Shown here: piece after piece, positions 1 to 64,000 of the stretch | Position numbering within the stretch: the stretch's first letter is position 1 | Layout: each line of letters begins with the position of its first letter | Assembly: GCF_000003815.2 (NCBI RefSeq) | Contig: NC_049994.1 | Span: 14,391,190 to 14,455,189 of the forward strand | Origin: Branchiostoma floridae | Lineage: Eukaryota > Chordata > Leptocardii > Amphioxiformes > Branchiostomatidae | Reading direction: 5' to 3' | Length of the DNA: 64,000 nt | Notes under the pieces: model-generated | Told to the model about the DNA's origin: nothing | Databases searched by the model: none | The model's input: only the letters and a program-made list of their open reading frames with translations | Translations under genes and position numbers: made by a program

Positions 1-1967
1 TAGTTCAACTAGGCCACTGCCACATGTGACGTCCGTATGATTAGGCTTACCGCATCATGTAGATTTTGCTTAGTAATGTATAAAAAGATGCTACCTTTGA
101 TTTAATCTTTTAAGAATTCTTTCAAGAGTTATTAGGCATGTATATTCAATGGTTATGGACAGACTCAATGTCATTTACTGTTGAGTGTGTCTGTCCTCAA
201 ATTTAGAAAGATATATTGAACCTTGGTGCATACAGTTTCAGGAAGTGGATATGGTCAGATCTAAGGTTCGTCTTTTCAGCCCCATTTACCTTCTAGCTTA
301 GTAATATTTGGATAAACAACAAGAAAATCAAAGAAATGACTTGGTTTAACCTATATATTATTATTAGTAAATAGATTTTATTTTTGATGATTTTCCAACT
401 GCAGACATGTACATGGTGTATTGACTGTTTCATGTTTTTATGCAACAACAAAACCAACTACCGTGATGCGGTAAAGGCATCAAGTATTTGGTCTGGCCCA
501 ACCCAACTAAAAGAAATTAGGAGATAGTATGATGTGTGCCAAGAGACATATGATTTAGTAGTTCTGTATCTAACTCAGTATCCCACAAGTCTCAGATAGG
601 GTCATGAGGGTCTAACTGTATATTTCTTCGGAGGTTGGAATGAAGATTTCATCTTCTCGTAGGGACCATATTAAACTGTTCTGTCTATACGTTCACGTCA
701 ATAAGGTTCCTTTGGGTCATTCCAACATTTAAAGTGAATTATACATTTTAGCAGTTTAAAATTTCAGTTCTTGTCAAAATAAACTGTTTATTAAGTGCTG
801 AATTACGGGTGTGTATATGGGTATGCATCTAAACTATCAAGTCTTATTCTGACAGAAAACTATATGTATCTTGAAGTCATTGTGTTAGTTTTTTGTTGTT
901 GCAAAAGTCATGTCATTGCAACTTTTCACTTTGCATCATTATTACATTCCAGAATTTTTTCAACTGCAAACTTAAAACAGTCCCCCAAAATCCCCTTTCC
1001 CTTTCTCATACAAAATTAAGTCCCCATGAACAAAACTGTTACATGTAACTACTTATGTACTACACAATACCCACTTGCAACTGTGCAATTGGGTATTGTG
1101 AGCACTGGATTAAATGATGGTAAACAGTTTTCTGACTTGTATTGTAACAGCCAGCCTACATGTATTTTGTGAAATCTACTCATGAGCTCATCTCGTTCTG
1201 TCAGCCCGTGTCAGTGACTTACACTTGAACATGAACAGAGCGAGCCTGCGCTTTGTCACAGCAGTTCCTTTCCAGTCCTTCTTCGCACAAAGACATTGTG
1301 ACTGTTTTTGTGCGGAAAGAACCGGAGAAGAAAGGAAGTCTGTAGGGTCAGGATTAGGGTTACTTGCGGATCACTTGTGGTTTAAAGATGGGCAAATACA
1401 GCTTGTCGCACAATGGGGCTTAAGGGATAGCCAACTTGAAGTTGGGTGTAGTTTTTACATGGGCAAAAGGAGGCTGCAAAAGGGACTTTGTGGAACCTAC
1501 TTATACAAAGCCAGGAGAAGGTTGTAAAATGGAATTCAAAACTAGAATGCACTAAAAAAAAAGGTTGTGATAGGGGCTTTGTTGCAGAACGTACACGGCC
1601 AAAAAAAGGTTGTGAAAGGGGTTTTGTGGAAGCCGGATTGTACACAGTCAAAAGAGGGTTGTGAAAGGGGCTTTGGTGGCACCAGATTGTACATAACCAA
1701 AAGAAGGTTATGAAAGGGAGTTTGGTGACACCAGAATGTATGTAACCAAAGAAGGTTGCGAAAGGGAGTTTGGTGATACCAGATTTTACGTAGCCAGAAG
1801 AAGGTTGTGAAGGGAACTCTGCTGATTATACTTTTCTCTGTCCTTGCCAGATATTTGTAGCATTTTTATCTATCATACATTGTCATGTACAGTGTTAAAT
1901 CTGATGTCTATATTTCTGAGGAAACTTAAGTAACTAACTATTCCACAAATGTTCTTGTTTTCCCCAG
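1..1967. other. Intron of the V-ATPase gene
   Basis: No exon can be supported here. The stretch is AT-rich intron or upstream sequence ending in the acceptor at 1966-1967. It carries one degenerate minisatellite (annotated separately). Short open frames in it overlap the repeat and show no family resemblance. Confidence 0.6.
1465..1822. repeat. Degenerate minisatellite, ~49 bp unit
   Basis: GGTTGTGAAAGGG-type units start at 1563, 1608, 1657, 1706, 1754 and 1803, with related units before them. Spacing is 45-49 bp. Each has GTGG..CC(A)GA(T)TGTAC and (A)CCAAAAGAA segments. Confidence 0.8.
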
Positions 1968-25286
<23,319 letters not shown>

Positions 25287-28200
25287 TGTACTAAGCCACA
25301 GCTGCAGCAGTCAACCACCCTGTAGTAACTCAATATGAAGATGATTATTGTAGTAATCAGGAAATTTAGATCTTGTGCATCCCTGTCAGAAAAACCTTGC
25401 CATAGATTTTTTGACATTAATGTAATTTGTAATTTTCTTATTGCACATTCCTTAGGCTTGGTACAATGTTAGAAGATAAAAGGAGGTGTCATAACAATTC
25501 ATAGACTGATATTGTTTACATATATACATGTAATCATAAAGAATTACAACTTGGAAATATATAAGATGTACCAGTGCAGTGGCAAAGGAGATAGTTTGTT
25601 TGCCTTGCAATGGATAAGGCACAGGTTTGCACCTCCTGCTTTCTTTCTGTAGCACTCAGCATTTAGGAAAGAGTATGGCAAAGTGAACATTCACACAATC
25701 ACCGGAGAACAAGCCCCCTTGCTGTAGTGGCGTGTATGGCCCAAGGGGTATAAAAACAGATGGGCACTGCCCAATGCACCAGGTATACTGTGGGAAAGTT
25801 AAGGCTTGCAGACAAGAACAAAAATTGCTGCTATAATTGACATTTACAGCTAAGTTTGCTTATTCCTCTATAACACACAATACAGTACAAAAGTATTAAA
25901 CTTGGCGTGATTAAAGTTCAAGATCTAAATCAAGTGCTCAGCACTTTGCTGTAGAAACCATTCCTATAATATGTAAACTAGTTGTGCACAAGTGATCAAT
26001 GGTGTATTAGAAAAATGAAGTTCTGAGTTGGTATGAAAATTATGTGATGTATTATCTGATGATATATTGTGACTTGATATTAGATATACAAATGTATGTA
26101 AAGCAGCTGTGGCATAGTGAAGATTGTGCAATCTACAGCACTGAGAATACAACAACACTAGGAATCAGTTGGATGTCTTGTTTGTCTTCTGTTGCTTTTT
26201 GATAGCTCTGATAATTCACATAAAATATTTATGATCCTGTAGAATTGTATTTTGAACTGTTGAAAAACAGGTTGCAGTATTGCGCAGACTAGAACACAGA
26301 TTAGATGCTATAGGCGACTTGCAGTTTTCTTCATCAAGTTTATGCACTCAATGTATGTACTAGTGGGTAAGTATGACTTTTTTTTACATACAAATCAAAG
26401 ATACCTGCTTTCGGTTCCTTGAATGAAGACCTTAGATATATCGATAATAATGCTTGGTGACGTTATAACCAAATCCTGCTCTATCGATTTGACAATTCAC
26501 TCGCGACTTTCTCATGTTGCGGTGTGTAAAATGATGAAATATTAATAAGACAGTCTCCACACATCAGAACGCCAGCTATAACAAAAAAAGTTACTGACTA
26601 CAAAAAATGTACCTCTGTCACTGCTTTCGATTATATCTCTGTATATCAACAGTATGAAAATCTGTAAGCAAACAGATCTCTTGAGCTTCAGACATTGCTT
26701 GGACAAAGCATGGTGGTGTCCATGATGGTGGTCTATTTAATATCATGATATGCACGACAAATATGTCCAGCCTTGCGTCAGGGAGAAAATAGGACTTGAC
26801 TTGCACCAATAGTTGTACTCTTTAGATCCAAGGATCTGTAATTGTTACTACCGGTACTGTAGTACATATGATAAAACTTTACTTTTGTTTGATAACGAAG
26901 GATATACAAAGGGCATGCAAATGTAAGACATACCTCAAAGTTCATGGGCCTTTCCTTATTCTGATTTGGATCACACAAGTTGCCTCAGAAAAACAAGAAC
27001 TGCTATCCTATGTGTCTTAAGATTATTTGTTCCTAATTATGCCTGGTCTGTTCTTCAAGTCGCGAATTTTGCATCAGAAGGAGGTATTTATTACAGGTAT
27101 TTAGAGGAACTTATTTGGATCAGACTACCTTTATATCACACTATAGATCAGCCACTTCGGACAGTGAATTGCTTTTTCCTGGAGTTCTTGTGCAAGCATA
27201 CGTGTACCTATACTATAGTTCATAGAGTTTTGATATCCATAACCCCATCTGCAATACCTTGGTGTCTATCCACCGCTAGTTTCTCTGTTATTACTAGTGG
27301 ACTATACCCCTTACTGTTATGGCCTGCGTGGCCCATGGTCTTTGGAAATGGAGATAGGCACCACCTCTATATACAGAAATCCGTGGGAGGGATTTTAACC
27401 CTGGGTTATTTTTTGCACCACTTATCAAAACTTTTTTTCCGGGTGTGTAATGCTGTGCATGTCATGGCATGCTCATTACAATGATGTCATGCAGAAAGCA
27501 TTTCCCGACTCATGTAACTGGGTGCTGTCATCGGGCACTCCCTATTCAAGTATGGCGCAGTCACGTGTGATTTACCCTGTTTTTTTAATATCATAGACCG
27601 CCCAATTTGATTGAAAAACGGGGAATAGCAACAGAATAAAAACAAATAGTTTTGTTAAGGTAAGCGGCAAATTTATAATACCAAAGCGCCCTTCGCGCAA
27701 CCTGATACCGAGGCTACAAGAAGCAGTAGCAGACCTACATGTACATGTATCTGTGGCACTTCTTTCTCGACAGCACTATTCTGTCATTCTGCTCGACCTT
27801 ATACAACAAATAAGTGGCTGCCAACCAAAAAGGTTGTCGTAGATTATTCTAGACGACTCTGTTAAAGTCCAGCTGGAACTCGAAAAAACACGACAAAAAA
27901 TAGTATGATGAGTGTAACGCCCTTCGTGGAGCCTGCTAGCAAGGCTAGAGGAAGTACTTGCAGACCAAAAAGCTTGCGACGGTCTTTTGTCATATATTGT
28001 CAACAGCTTGTTCTAATAACTTCTATAGCTTCTTCAGAAATCCTGCGACAAAAATCGCATGACGCTCCTATTAAAACAGTGACACATCGCGGCTGGTTGC
28101 CAAATATATACGGCATGCTCCATTGCAACACTTAAAAAAATACGACGACAACCCCCAAGAAAGAGCCACGGAAACCACGCCCATGCTTACAGTACATGTA

Positions 28201-28670
28201 CTGTACCTTACAGCATAAACACCTGCGCCACGTAGACAGCCACAGGTAAGATATGTGACACCTGATCGACAGGTTTTAGGGCATACGCTACGCAGCTCAC
28301 AACTCCGCAAGACAGAGACCATCGATCAAGGTAACTCTTTTACGGACCTTGTGCAATGTTGTGGAGTTTATGATTATGGTTGTATCACTTTGAGAATACG
28401 TTTGAAAGTATAGTTATCCCCGTGTTAGAGTTCAGAGCGCCCATACGCCCGAAACCTACGCCTTGGGGCGCCCGGGGTGTTGTTGAAGTGGGTCGCGTAG
28501 CATGTTTAACGTGAGGGGGCTCACCGTACAAGTTGTGTTTGTCTCATGAATGATTTGGCAAAGACCGTACTCTCTTTGGTCAGTTTGTGTGCCCCATGTG
28601 CACATGCATGATACAGCTCATTATTACGTTCCCCAAGAAGTTATGTTTTCGATGTGTTTGCCTGTCTGTG

Positions 28671-28672
28671 TC

Positions 28673-28705
<33 letters not shown>

Positions 28706-28781
28706 GTATGTGCGTGTGTCTGTGAAAAACATAAGTAGAGAAGTATGGGGCAGCGGTTGTACATATATATATATATATATG
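28671..28781. repeat. TG/TA and AT microsatellites
   Basis: (TG)n runs into (TA)n at 28671-28706 and an (AT)n tract lies at 28762-28781. Frames over them are simple-sequence artefacts. Confidence 0.9.
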
Positions 28782-29286
28782 TCGCGCAACGGTTGAATAT
28801 ATGTCGGCTACACAGTAGGTACCAGTCGACATACATGTAGGTTAGGTATTATGGTCTTGGATTTAGGTGGCTATTGTCAAGGTGTGTGCCTTTTGTGGTC
28901 TTTAAGAGTAACCCGATTTCCGTGCGCCTTAAGAAACGTGTTTAAAGTTATTGGTAACTTTTAGTTTTCTTGCCGTCGCATTCTATCTAGCAGACTTGAA
29001 TAATGACTCAGCATAACCGTAGGCCTGTTTGACAAAGTTACGTGCAAGGAAGATCGTAATGCTTTCACTTTCATTGTCCCAAAAGTACGAATTACCGCAA
29101 AGCATGACCGTAACAGTAAACAGTGATACAGGTGATCGCGCCCGCTACAGGTGACTGCATTTAGCGAAGGTCGCCCAGGTATACGTGAGTATACGTGTTC
29201 TGGTGCACGGTAGGTAAGACTTGGAGGGCTGGATGGATGGCGCTGGGGGGAGGGCGCTGGTTGGCTAGTTTCCAAGTTGGCTATTG

Positions 29287-29438
29287 TTCTCTAATACCGG
29301 GAAAGGGAGTTTGCCGTGGAAGGGAGTTTGCCCAGAAATGTACATTGTTGTTTGACGCTTCAAGGCGGATTCCACGGCAAACTACCTTCCTAGGCAAATT
29401 CCCCTCCACAGCAAACCCCCTTTCCCAGTATTAGAGAA
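29287..29438. mobile_element. Palindromic MITE-like element
   Basis: The start TTCTCTAATACCGGGAAAGG pairs with the end CCTTTCCC...GTATTAGAGAA, and inner GTTTGCCGTGGA pairs with TCCACGGCAAAC. The centre resembles the element at 52155-52250 (GGGAAAAGTAGTTTTGCC). Confidence 0.75.
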
Positions 29439-30411
29439 CCTTTAGTCAGGTTTGAAACTAGCGCCAACACCGCAACACCCCCACCCCACAAGTCAAAAGC
29501 CAGCCCCACTTAAGTCTGCGAAGGAAACTAGTAATCAGGGACTTTGATCATACTAGGAATTCATTAAGTTCATACTCCAGCTCAGGACGAGTTAGTTGGT
29601 GAAACTGCTTGTGAACTCCCGACTATAGTCCGTAAAAACATCTGTATCGTAAGCGACAGCTAACGCGGAAGTACTCTACTCTGTTATGGTGTCGAATCAG
29701 CTGGCATTCCATCGCCCAAGCCCTCCTTCACTCCTTACTTGACACCCTACTTGGCAAAAGACGCGCTATGTATATTGTGAATTCAGTTACCTTCACCAAG
29801 AAGGTTATATTTTGTTGCTGTGTGATATTTGTTATGTGAGTAGCTGTCGGCAAACCCAACAAATTTAGGCCTAGGGAGCTTGCAAGTTTGATATCACGGT
29901 GTTATGGACTTGCACAGGTTTGGGGTATTGCAATAGAAGCCATTTGGGATTTTCGGTTGGTCATACATGGTACATGCACCATGTATATACTTTTAAACTT
30001 GTTTTAACTCAGGGTATGCGATGTATACACACAAATGTATGCTGTTGATCAAATCCCATCCATGGGTTGTATGTACATGTACTATACTACCGCACATTGT
30101 GTACTTCAGATCAAGGTAGCTCTCTAGATACCGTGCGAGTGCGTGATTTGACTTTTGGCAACCTATCAGTTACTCAGACTGACTTTACAAAATACCCCGA
30201 GGGGCACTGACCGGCCTGACCTGTAACTTAGTGTAAGATCACAAGTATAATCTCCAAACTGCTCTTCCCCTGACCAAATTGTTACTGCGAGCCAAGACTG
30301 CGCCTTTGGCTCATGCTTGGCACAGTCTTGGTCTGGACTAACAACTTTCCCACGGTAAAATCTATTGGGGGATTACGTTAGAAGGCTACACAATCATACT
30401 GCGCTTTTGTT

Positions 30412-30589
30412 TAATCTCCAAGCAGATCCTCCGGTGCCATAAGATAGTATCAAAGCTGGACAAGGAGTATAGCTGGCCAAAGGTACTCAAATGGGCACCT
30501 CCGGTCGCATACACACTCCTTGACCGGCTTCACTCCTCTGCCAGCTTTTGATACTATCTTATGCTACCGTAGGATCTGCTTGGAGATTA
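30412..30589. mobile_element. MITE-like element, TAATCTCCAAGCAGATCC family, copy 2
   Basis: Same terminal and internal inverted repeats as 16358-16493 (AAGATAGTATCAAAGCTGG and complement). The flanks do not give a perfect direct repeat. Confidence 0.85.
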
Positions 30590-31399
30590 ACTTGTGTGTT
30601 AGGCCTTCGCCCGCGCACTGCACACAAGGTCGACTTGGTACCATTCGTTTATCGAAGAACACGCACGGCAGTCTTTTACCGGCTTTAAGTTTGTTGTTGT
30701 CGAGAGGAAGATTCCATTTACGGTGCCACCATTTGTGGGCAGCGCAACTCGTGACGTTATAGACGGATCTGGTACGGGTAGGTATCTGCGCCACATGCCC
30801 AATAAAGGACACGCTTGAGTATGGGCCCCTGGCGGCCTTCTATGGTGCTACAGAAGAACTGTCGGGTTTATATTTGGATTAACGTCATGATGTTTTAAAC
30901 TACTAGTAACTCTTTGAGAGGTACAAAATGTATGGCGTGATATGAGGTATGATCCCACCCAGCAGGTTTTGAAAACCGCAGTCACTGTCCAGGACATTTT
31001 GTTGGAAACAACACTTGAGAAGGGGTCGATGGGTTTTGATGATTTCTGCCATATAGCTGAGGTGACGATTGACGAAAATTAAATGCAAGTTATGCAAGTC
31101 AGAGCCTAATTTGCATAATTTAGGAGGGAATTTCATAATTCCACTTGCATCCATGATAGGACGCGTAATCAAGTTGCACCCATGGAATAGGGTATGGAAG
31201 TTGAACACACAGTGCTACCAGTGGACTAGCCCCTTGCTGTTAGTATATTATATTGTACGGTTGTGTGGCCCTAGGGCTAAGGAAACCGAGATGGGTGCCC
31301 CCTATACACCGTGCCTTTTTAAGCGTGCCGTGTGCTGTTGAACTATTTCATACGGGTCGGCACAGAACTAAGGCTTATTGCTGTCCCCTCGCGCGTTGT

Positions 31400-31480
31400 C
31401 TGCAGAGTTTCGGGCCACTAAACAGTGGAGGGACCGGATCGTCGGACACCAGCAGATCGACACTCGGTTGAAATTATCAA
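31400..31480 (+). other. Candidate 5' untranslated exon of the fusion gene (3' end only)
   Basis: A donor-like A/GTGAGTAAT follows position 31480, and the first coding exon needs an upstream exon because it has an acceptor at 32508-32509 (TGTTTTCAG). The left edge and the promoter are not defined. It was chosen only because it is the strongest donor in the preceding kilobase. Confidence 0.25.
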
Positions 31481-32518
31481 GTGAGTAATTATAAAGCATC
31501 CAAGTCTCGCCTTTGTCACCAAGATTCTACAAAATTATTAAACGGTTCTTGGTGGATGACAATGTACAGGTGTTGGCATATTGGCGCAACAAATCCGTAG
31601 TGTGTGTTTTGGCACAGAATAAGACAGATTTTTTTCTTCGATTTTGTTTACTTTTGGGATAATGACCCACTAAGTCATATCACCTGTGAGAGAAGATTTC
31701 GCGACATTTTTGAGCGAATGCAGCATATCTCCCTCAGCCTGCTCCAACAGATCCGTTCATTGTGAGGCGAATTCTCAGACATTCGAGTAACACGTGAGGG
31801 GTAGGGTGCGTAGTCATGTAAGGCCGGGTTAACACGAGCGTAAACTATACATTCAAGTCCGTATGAGGCAAACGTTTTCAAGGAAAAGAGGTTTTCCGGG
31901 GATTTTAAATGGCACTATTTTTCCCTCTACTGAGCAACGCAACTCTACTGAGCAACGCAACTCTGACTTCGAATTCAGCCCTATGCTATACGATATGGGA
32001 CAGATGTCTGTACAGGTTCTACCGTATCAGTTTTTTTTTCTGGGAGGAGTTCTTTGGTCCAGTCATGGGATTCAAAAACGCGCCTGACATCAAACGCTCC
32101 CTAAAAGCAGTGCGATAGACACGAGCTAGGGGACAGCATAGCCTGTGTTCTTGCACCCCCACCTCCCGCGATGACAGCGTTGGGATGTTCATCTCTGTAC
32201 GCCAGGAAACTGGTTATATAAAAAAAATGCCATGTTAATTTGATGACAAGGATGGCATCCGCGCGCTCACCAATTTTCGGTCTGTTGGGGCATATTGAGG
32301 GAGATATGCTACGCTATCGTGCATGGAGTACTTCACTCATTCATGTTTGCTTGTGCAATTGATGCATATCTATGAATCGTTCAATTATGTACTCAGAATA
32401 AACAAAGCGGATCTATATCTGTGTTAAGAAACTGCTGGAAAGCAGGCTGTATGAGAGAAAACGGATTTACATTTGATAAAGTCAAACAGTTGGTCTTCTC
32501 TGTTTTCAGTCATAAGCC

Positions 32519-60903
<28,385 letters not shown>

Positions 60904-61291
60904 AATCCCATCTTAGATGGGGTGTGCTTTTCAAAAAGATTTTTATGAATATTAAAATGTATTAGCATGAAAGCTAATATCAAAATGTCAAGTGCTGTAA
61001 AATGTAAAATCAGATGTTTATGAAAGGATCAATTTTCATTACTAAAGCTGAAACTTTGTACGCATAATTAAGTTGTTTTGTTTAATAATGGACAGTTAAA
61101 TGTACTTACAACCAGGATTGATACTAATACAAATCGCAGTGATAATGCTTATAATAGCGATAGTCAGGGCAGTGTAGTTTGTTTGAAATCTCTGTTTACT
61201 ATTACTTTATCATTGTGATATTAAAGTAGGCCATTTATTACCGCTATCACCGCTATCACAAATGTACATGTAACACATGTGTTACATATGA

Positions 61292-61297
61292 AATAAA
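61292..61297 (+). terminator. Poly(A) signal AATAAA of the fusion gene
   Basis: The first AATAAA after the stop at 60903, about 390 nt downstream, in AT-rich sequence. It supports the gene ending here and not continuing into the next one. Confidence 0.6.
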
Positions 61298-61901
61298 AAG
61301 CTGATCAAACGAATCACTCTTATGTCATTTTTTCTTGCTATAAGGCGAAGGCTGATAGAAAAGGCACATTGATATGTGTTAATGGATGAAATTGAATATG
61401 AAAGTGTACGTAGCCAGGCTTAGATAGCGAACTTTTACTCAGAACATTCCATTAGCTATAGGGTACACAGGTAAGTTCCACCAAGATAGAAAAAAAAATC
61501 ATCATTTGCATCCTTGTCTATACCATCATTTTACGATCTGGAACAGACATGATGTTGAAATCAAAAGACTGCTTCAAACCCGGCTGTTGTGACTGCCTCT
61601 AGAAGGAAATTGTATTCAATCATGGGAGAAAAGATTCCGCCGAATTTGCCGTTCAATTTTGTAAAATTCTGGCTGATGTGTATGACAGAGGTGTTAGGAG
61701 GTGTAGTCGAGGCTATATTGTTCAAATTTGAGCACTTATTTTCATTTAAACTTGTTTATTTTCTGAACAGTTACAAAAATTAGATGGCAATAAGAAGCTC
61801 AGTTGATTATTATTCATATTTGTAAAATACTGTTTATATTCTGCAATTATGAATCTAGCTGTAGTCATCAACACAACTGTTAGATTCTGTGACTGCTCTA
61901 C
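61298..61901. other. Intergenic region
   Basis: About 600 bases of AT-rich sequence between the poly(A) signal and the next gene. No repeat, RNA gene or recognisable promoter was seen. Confidence 0.5.
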
Positions 61902-64000
61902 ATGACATGTGAAGATTACTTTACAGCAGCAATGACGTCAGCTGTCGTCGTGCTGCTGTGGATGACAGCATGGTGCTGTGCCAGAGGCGCGACAGTCAGG
62001 TGGACCGCCCCTGTTGGGGGCAGCTGGTCACAGCAGGGCAACTGGGAAGGACAAGAAGTTCCTGGATCAGAGGATGACGTCATCATAGAACTAGGTGAAT
62101 AAACTGCTTTCGGGTCAAAGTTTAAGACCCCAAACTTGTCAACATTTTTTTTCTTATAGAGTTGCTCTGCTCATTATTCTCCTCTCAGTTCCTTACCTAT
62201 TATAGCCTACTATTTGAGGTGGCTTCTCATGACGGTGTTTTTATGAGAATCGATGTACCTGACTGTTGTCTTTCGACCATTGTAGCCATGGTTATATCTC
62301 GCATAGTTCCTTGCCGCAGGCAACCCCCTCCGAGCAATTAGTAGAGTCCTTCCCCGAAGTGAAAGAGAGAGCACCTCCCACTTCCGTACGTGTACCCACG
62401 ATACCCTTCGTCTTTTATTTCTTGCTCTGATGCGGGCAGACCCCTCTTCTTCTGTGTTTTTCTACAATTAGTTTAAAATTGAGTGTTAACTGTTACTAAC
62501 ACGATGCTGTAACAAGATTTTTCCTGTAACCTCTATAGTCTACACTTTAAAAGAATCAGCTTTGATATGTTACATGGTTTTATATGAAATCAACAGAATC
62601 GGTTTGATCAAGATAAAGAAATGGCTATCGCATGGCAGAAGAATGGAGAAATATGACAACGTTTTAATCATATTACTAATTATAACAAACTTTTCCTGTC
62701 TCTCAAGATGAAGTTGTAAAAGGATATAGAAGCCTTGGGTGTTGGAGGGACAGTTCAAACCGGGCTATCCCGATACTGGAGGGTACCGATCCACGGCTGG
62801 ACGGACATTACCAAGCACGTGTCAACGCCACCGACAAGTGCTTCCGAGTCGCCCGATCTCGCGGCTTCAGCGTGTTTGCTGTCCAAAATGGCGGACAGTG
62901 TTTCGGGTCCGCCGAAGGCCACAACACCTACACCAGGTATGGAGCTCGATCATCGTCAGATTGCGGAGAGGATGGCGAGGGCGGATATTATGCGAGTTCG
63001 GTTTACCAGATAAAAGGTAAATGTCTTTTACAATCATCTATTGATAACGATTTTAGGTATATTCAGAATATTCTGGAGCATTGACTCAGCACTAGTACAT
63101 TGTTCACGGTAAAACCATGCAATTTATTCAGTTTAATTATCGGCTCTGCACAAAACTAAACATCCTGAAATGTTTCATGAATGGTTGTCTCTTATCTGTC
63201 TAACCTATATGTTCTATCTATTTCCGGCAAATATCTAAGAAGCAATAAATCAAATTGATGTTGGTCTAATTGCATTTTCTAGCTTTCCCAATCACCGTTA
63301 GAGTTGACAGCAACACGGAAATTCGGAATCTCCACACCTTCCCGAACATAACCCTCGACGTCGTCAGTTCGCTCACGGTGAACGGTAACATGCAAGTGGA
63401 TGGGCATCTCAAACTGTATACCAGCAACTCAAACGAGGGTATCACAGTCGGCAAAACAGCACGGGTACGCGGAAGCTTCCAGTGGATGGCTGGAAAATTC
63501 AACAGCCCAGCACAAGGACAGCTGCACATAGAAGAGACGATGCAGATGAATCTAAACTGGGGAAGCAGAAATCTCGATACACGCTTGTCGGGTACAGAGC
63601 TATACATTCACGGAGAGGCGGTCATTGACGGGGGCTCTGCATCTGACAGATTGTACCTCTCGGAGGGAGGCAAGCTGATTGTCACGGAAGGAGCAACACT
63701 GAACATGACTGGCATCTTATCTCTGCTGAAGGAAAGTACAGGGACTCTCGTCAACAATGGATCCATGAAGATACACTCCACTGGTACCGTAACAGTTGCA
63801 CCGACTATCTACAACACTGGGGATGTTCAGGTGCTCAAAGGGACCTTCTCTTGCACAGGGTCAACTACATGGCGAGACGCCATCTGGATATCCACAGGAG
63901 CCACATTGAAGCTCTCGGGAGGTACTCACACCTTGCAGCACACGTCTACAGTGCTTGGTTCCGGTAACATGGATGTGGGATCTCGAGTGACAGTTTCGAG
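61902..64000 (+). CDS. Secreted modular protein with WSC-like module and beta-solenoid repeats (5' part)
   Basis: Exons 61902-62094, 62708-63016 and 63283 to beyond 64000; junctions keep phase. The start may be ATG 61902 or, more likely, 61932, which puts a signal peptide (MTSAVVVLLWMTAWCCARG) at the N terminus. Then comes GGSWSQQGNWEGQEVPGSED, a motif type that opens beta-solenoid regions. Exon 2 is a WSC-like Cys module (GYRSLGCWRDSSNRAI ... DKCFRVARSRGFSVFAVQ ... GGQCFG). Exon 3 has repeated short strands such as LTVNGNMQVDGHLKLY, LYLSEGGKLIVTEGATLNMT and LVNNGSMKIHSTGTVTV, typical of a right-handed beta-helix. Function unknown; extracellular carbohydrate or surface binding is a guess. The gene is cut by the window edge. 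Confidence 0.8.

Larger units (their letters stand above)
25287..32509. other. Intergenic region between the V-ATPase and fusion genes
   Basis: About 7.2 kb without a convincing gene. The first kilobase should hold the V-ATPase 3' UTR. Only weak ATTAAA poly(A) variants were seen there, at 25895-25900 and 25910-25915. Then come AT-rich unique sequence, an approximate 50-bp direct repeat (27686-27735 and 27917-27966), TG/TA and AT microsatellites, two palindromic elements (29287-29438, 30412-30589) and a candidate untranslated first exon ending at 31480. Open frames such as 26966-27484 show no domain and were not called. Confidence 0.6.

Noticed and set aside
26966-27484. 172-codon open frame in the intergenic region
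   Set aside because: No domain resemblance, no splice or start context, and ordinary intergenic composition. Treated as chance.
28580-28836. Open frames over TG/AT repeats
   Set aside because: Translated microsatellite; repeats of Tyr-Ile and Thr-His with no protein features.

Overview
The window is animal nuclear DNA. Both long genes are split into many short exons with GT..AG introns. Small inverted-repeat (MITE-like) elements, tRNA-like SINEs and minisatellites fill the introns, and tRNA, rRNA, operon or CRISPR structure was not seen. Gene content and repeat style fit an invertebrate deuterostome, most likely an amphioxus (Branchiostoma). That assignment is inference.

Three genes lie on the plus strand. 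(1) At 1968-25286 is the 3' part of the gene for V-type proton ATPase subunit a (V0 a, about 768 residues visible; the first exons lie upstream of the window). It has a pair of mutually exclusive exons at 7008-7090 and 7673-7749. Near its end are tandem partial copies of two coding exons whose differences are almost all synonymous. (2) At 32519-60903 is a 49-exon gene predicted to encode a type II membrane protein of about 2777 residues. In order it has a short cytoplasmic tail, one membrane segment, a teneurin-like stalk with a furin-type site, ten EGF modules, a Cys-rich segment, a TTR-like domain, a bacterial-Rhs-type segment, an FN-plug, an NHL propeller, a YD/RHS shell, an Rhs-core-like end motif, a Gly/Pro-rich linker and a complete goose-type (g-type) lysozyme domain. 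(3) From 61902 off the right edge is a secreted-type gene with a signal peptide, a WSC-like Cys module and a long beta-solenoid-like repeat region.

The main point of interest is gene 2. It keeps the teneurin/Rhs scaffold, but the usual C-terminal toxin-derived domain is replaced by a peptidoglycan-cleaving lysozyme domain with all three catalytic acids present. This is the architecture of a bacterial polymorphic Rhs toxin (YD shell, processing motif, C-terminal effector) built into an animal cell-surface protein. An antibacterial or symbiont-directed role is the natural hypothesis and is untested.

The 7.2 kb between genes 1 and 2 (25287-32518) holds repeats and a candidate 5' UTR exon, with no convincing coding sequence. 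The 1 kb between genes 2 and 3 holds a poly(A) signal. Exon boundaries were assigned by reading splice sites and checking phase across every junction. All 49 exons of gene 2 and all visible exons of gene 1 join in frame.
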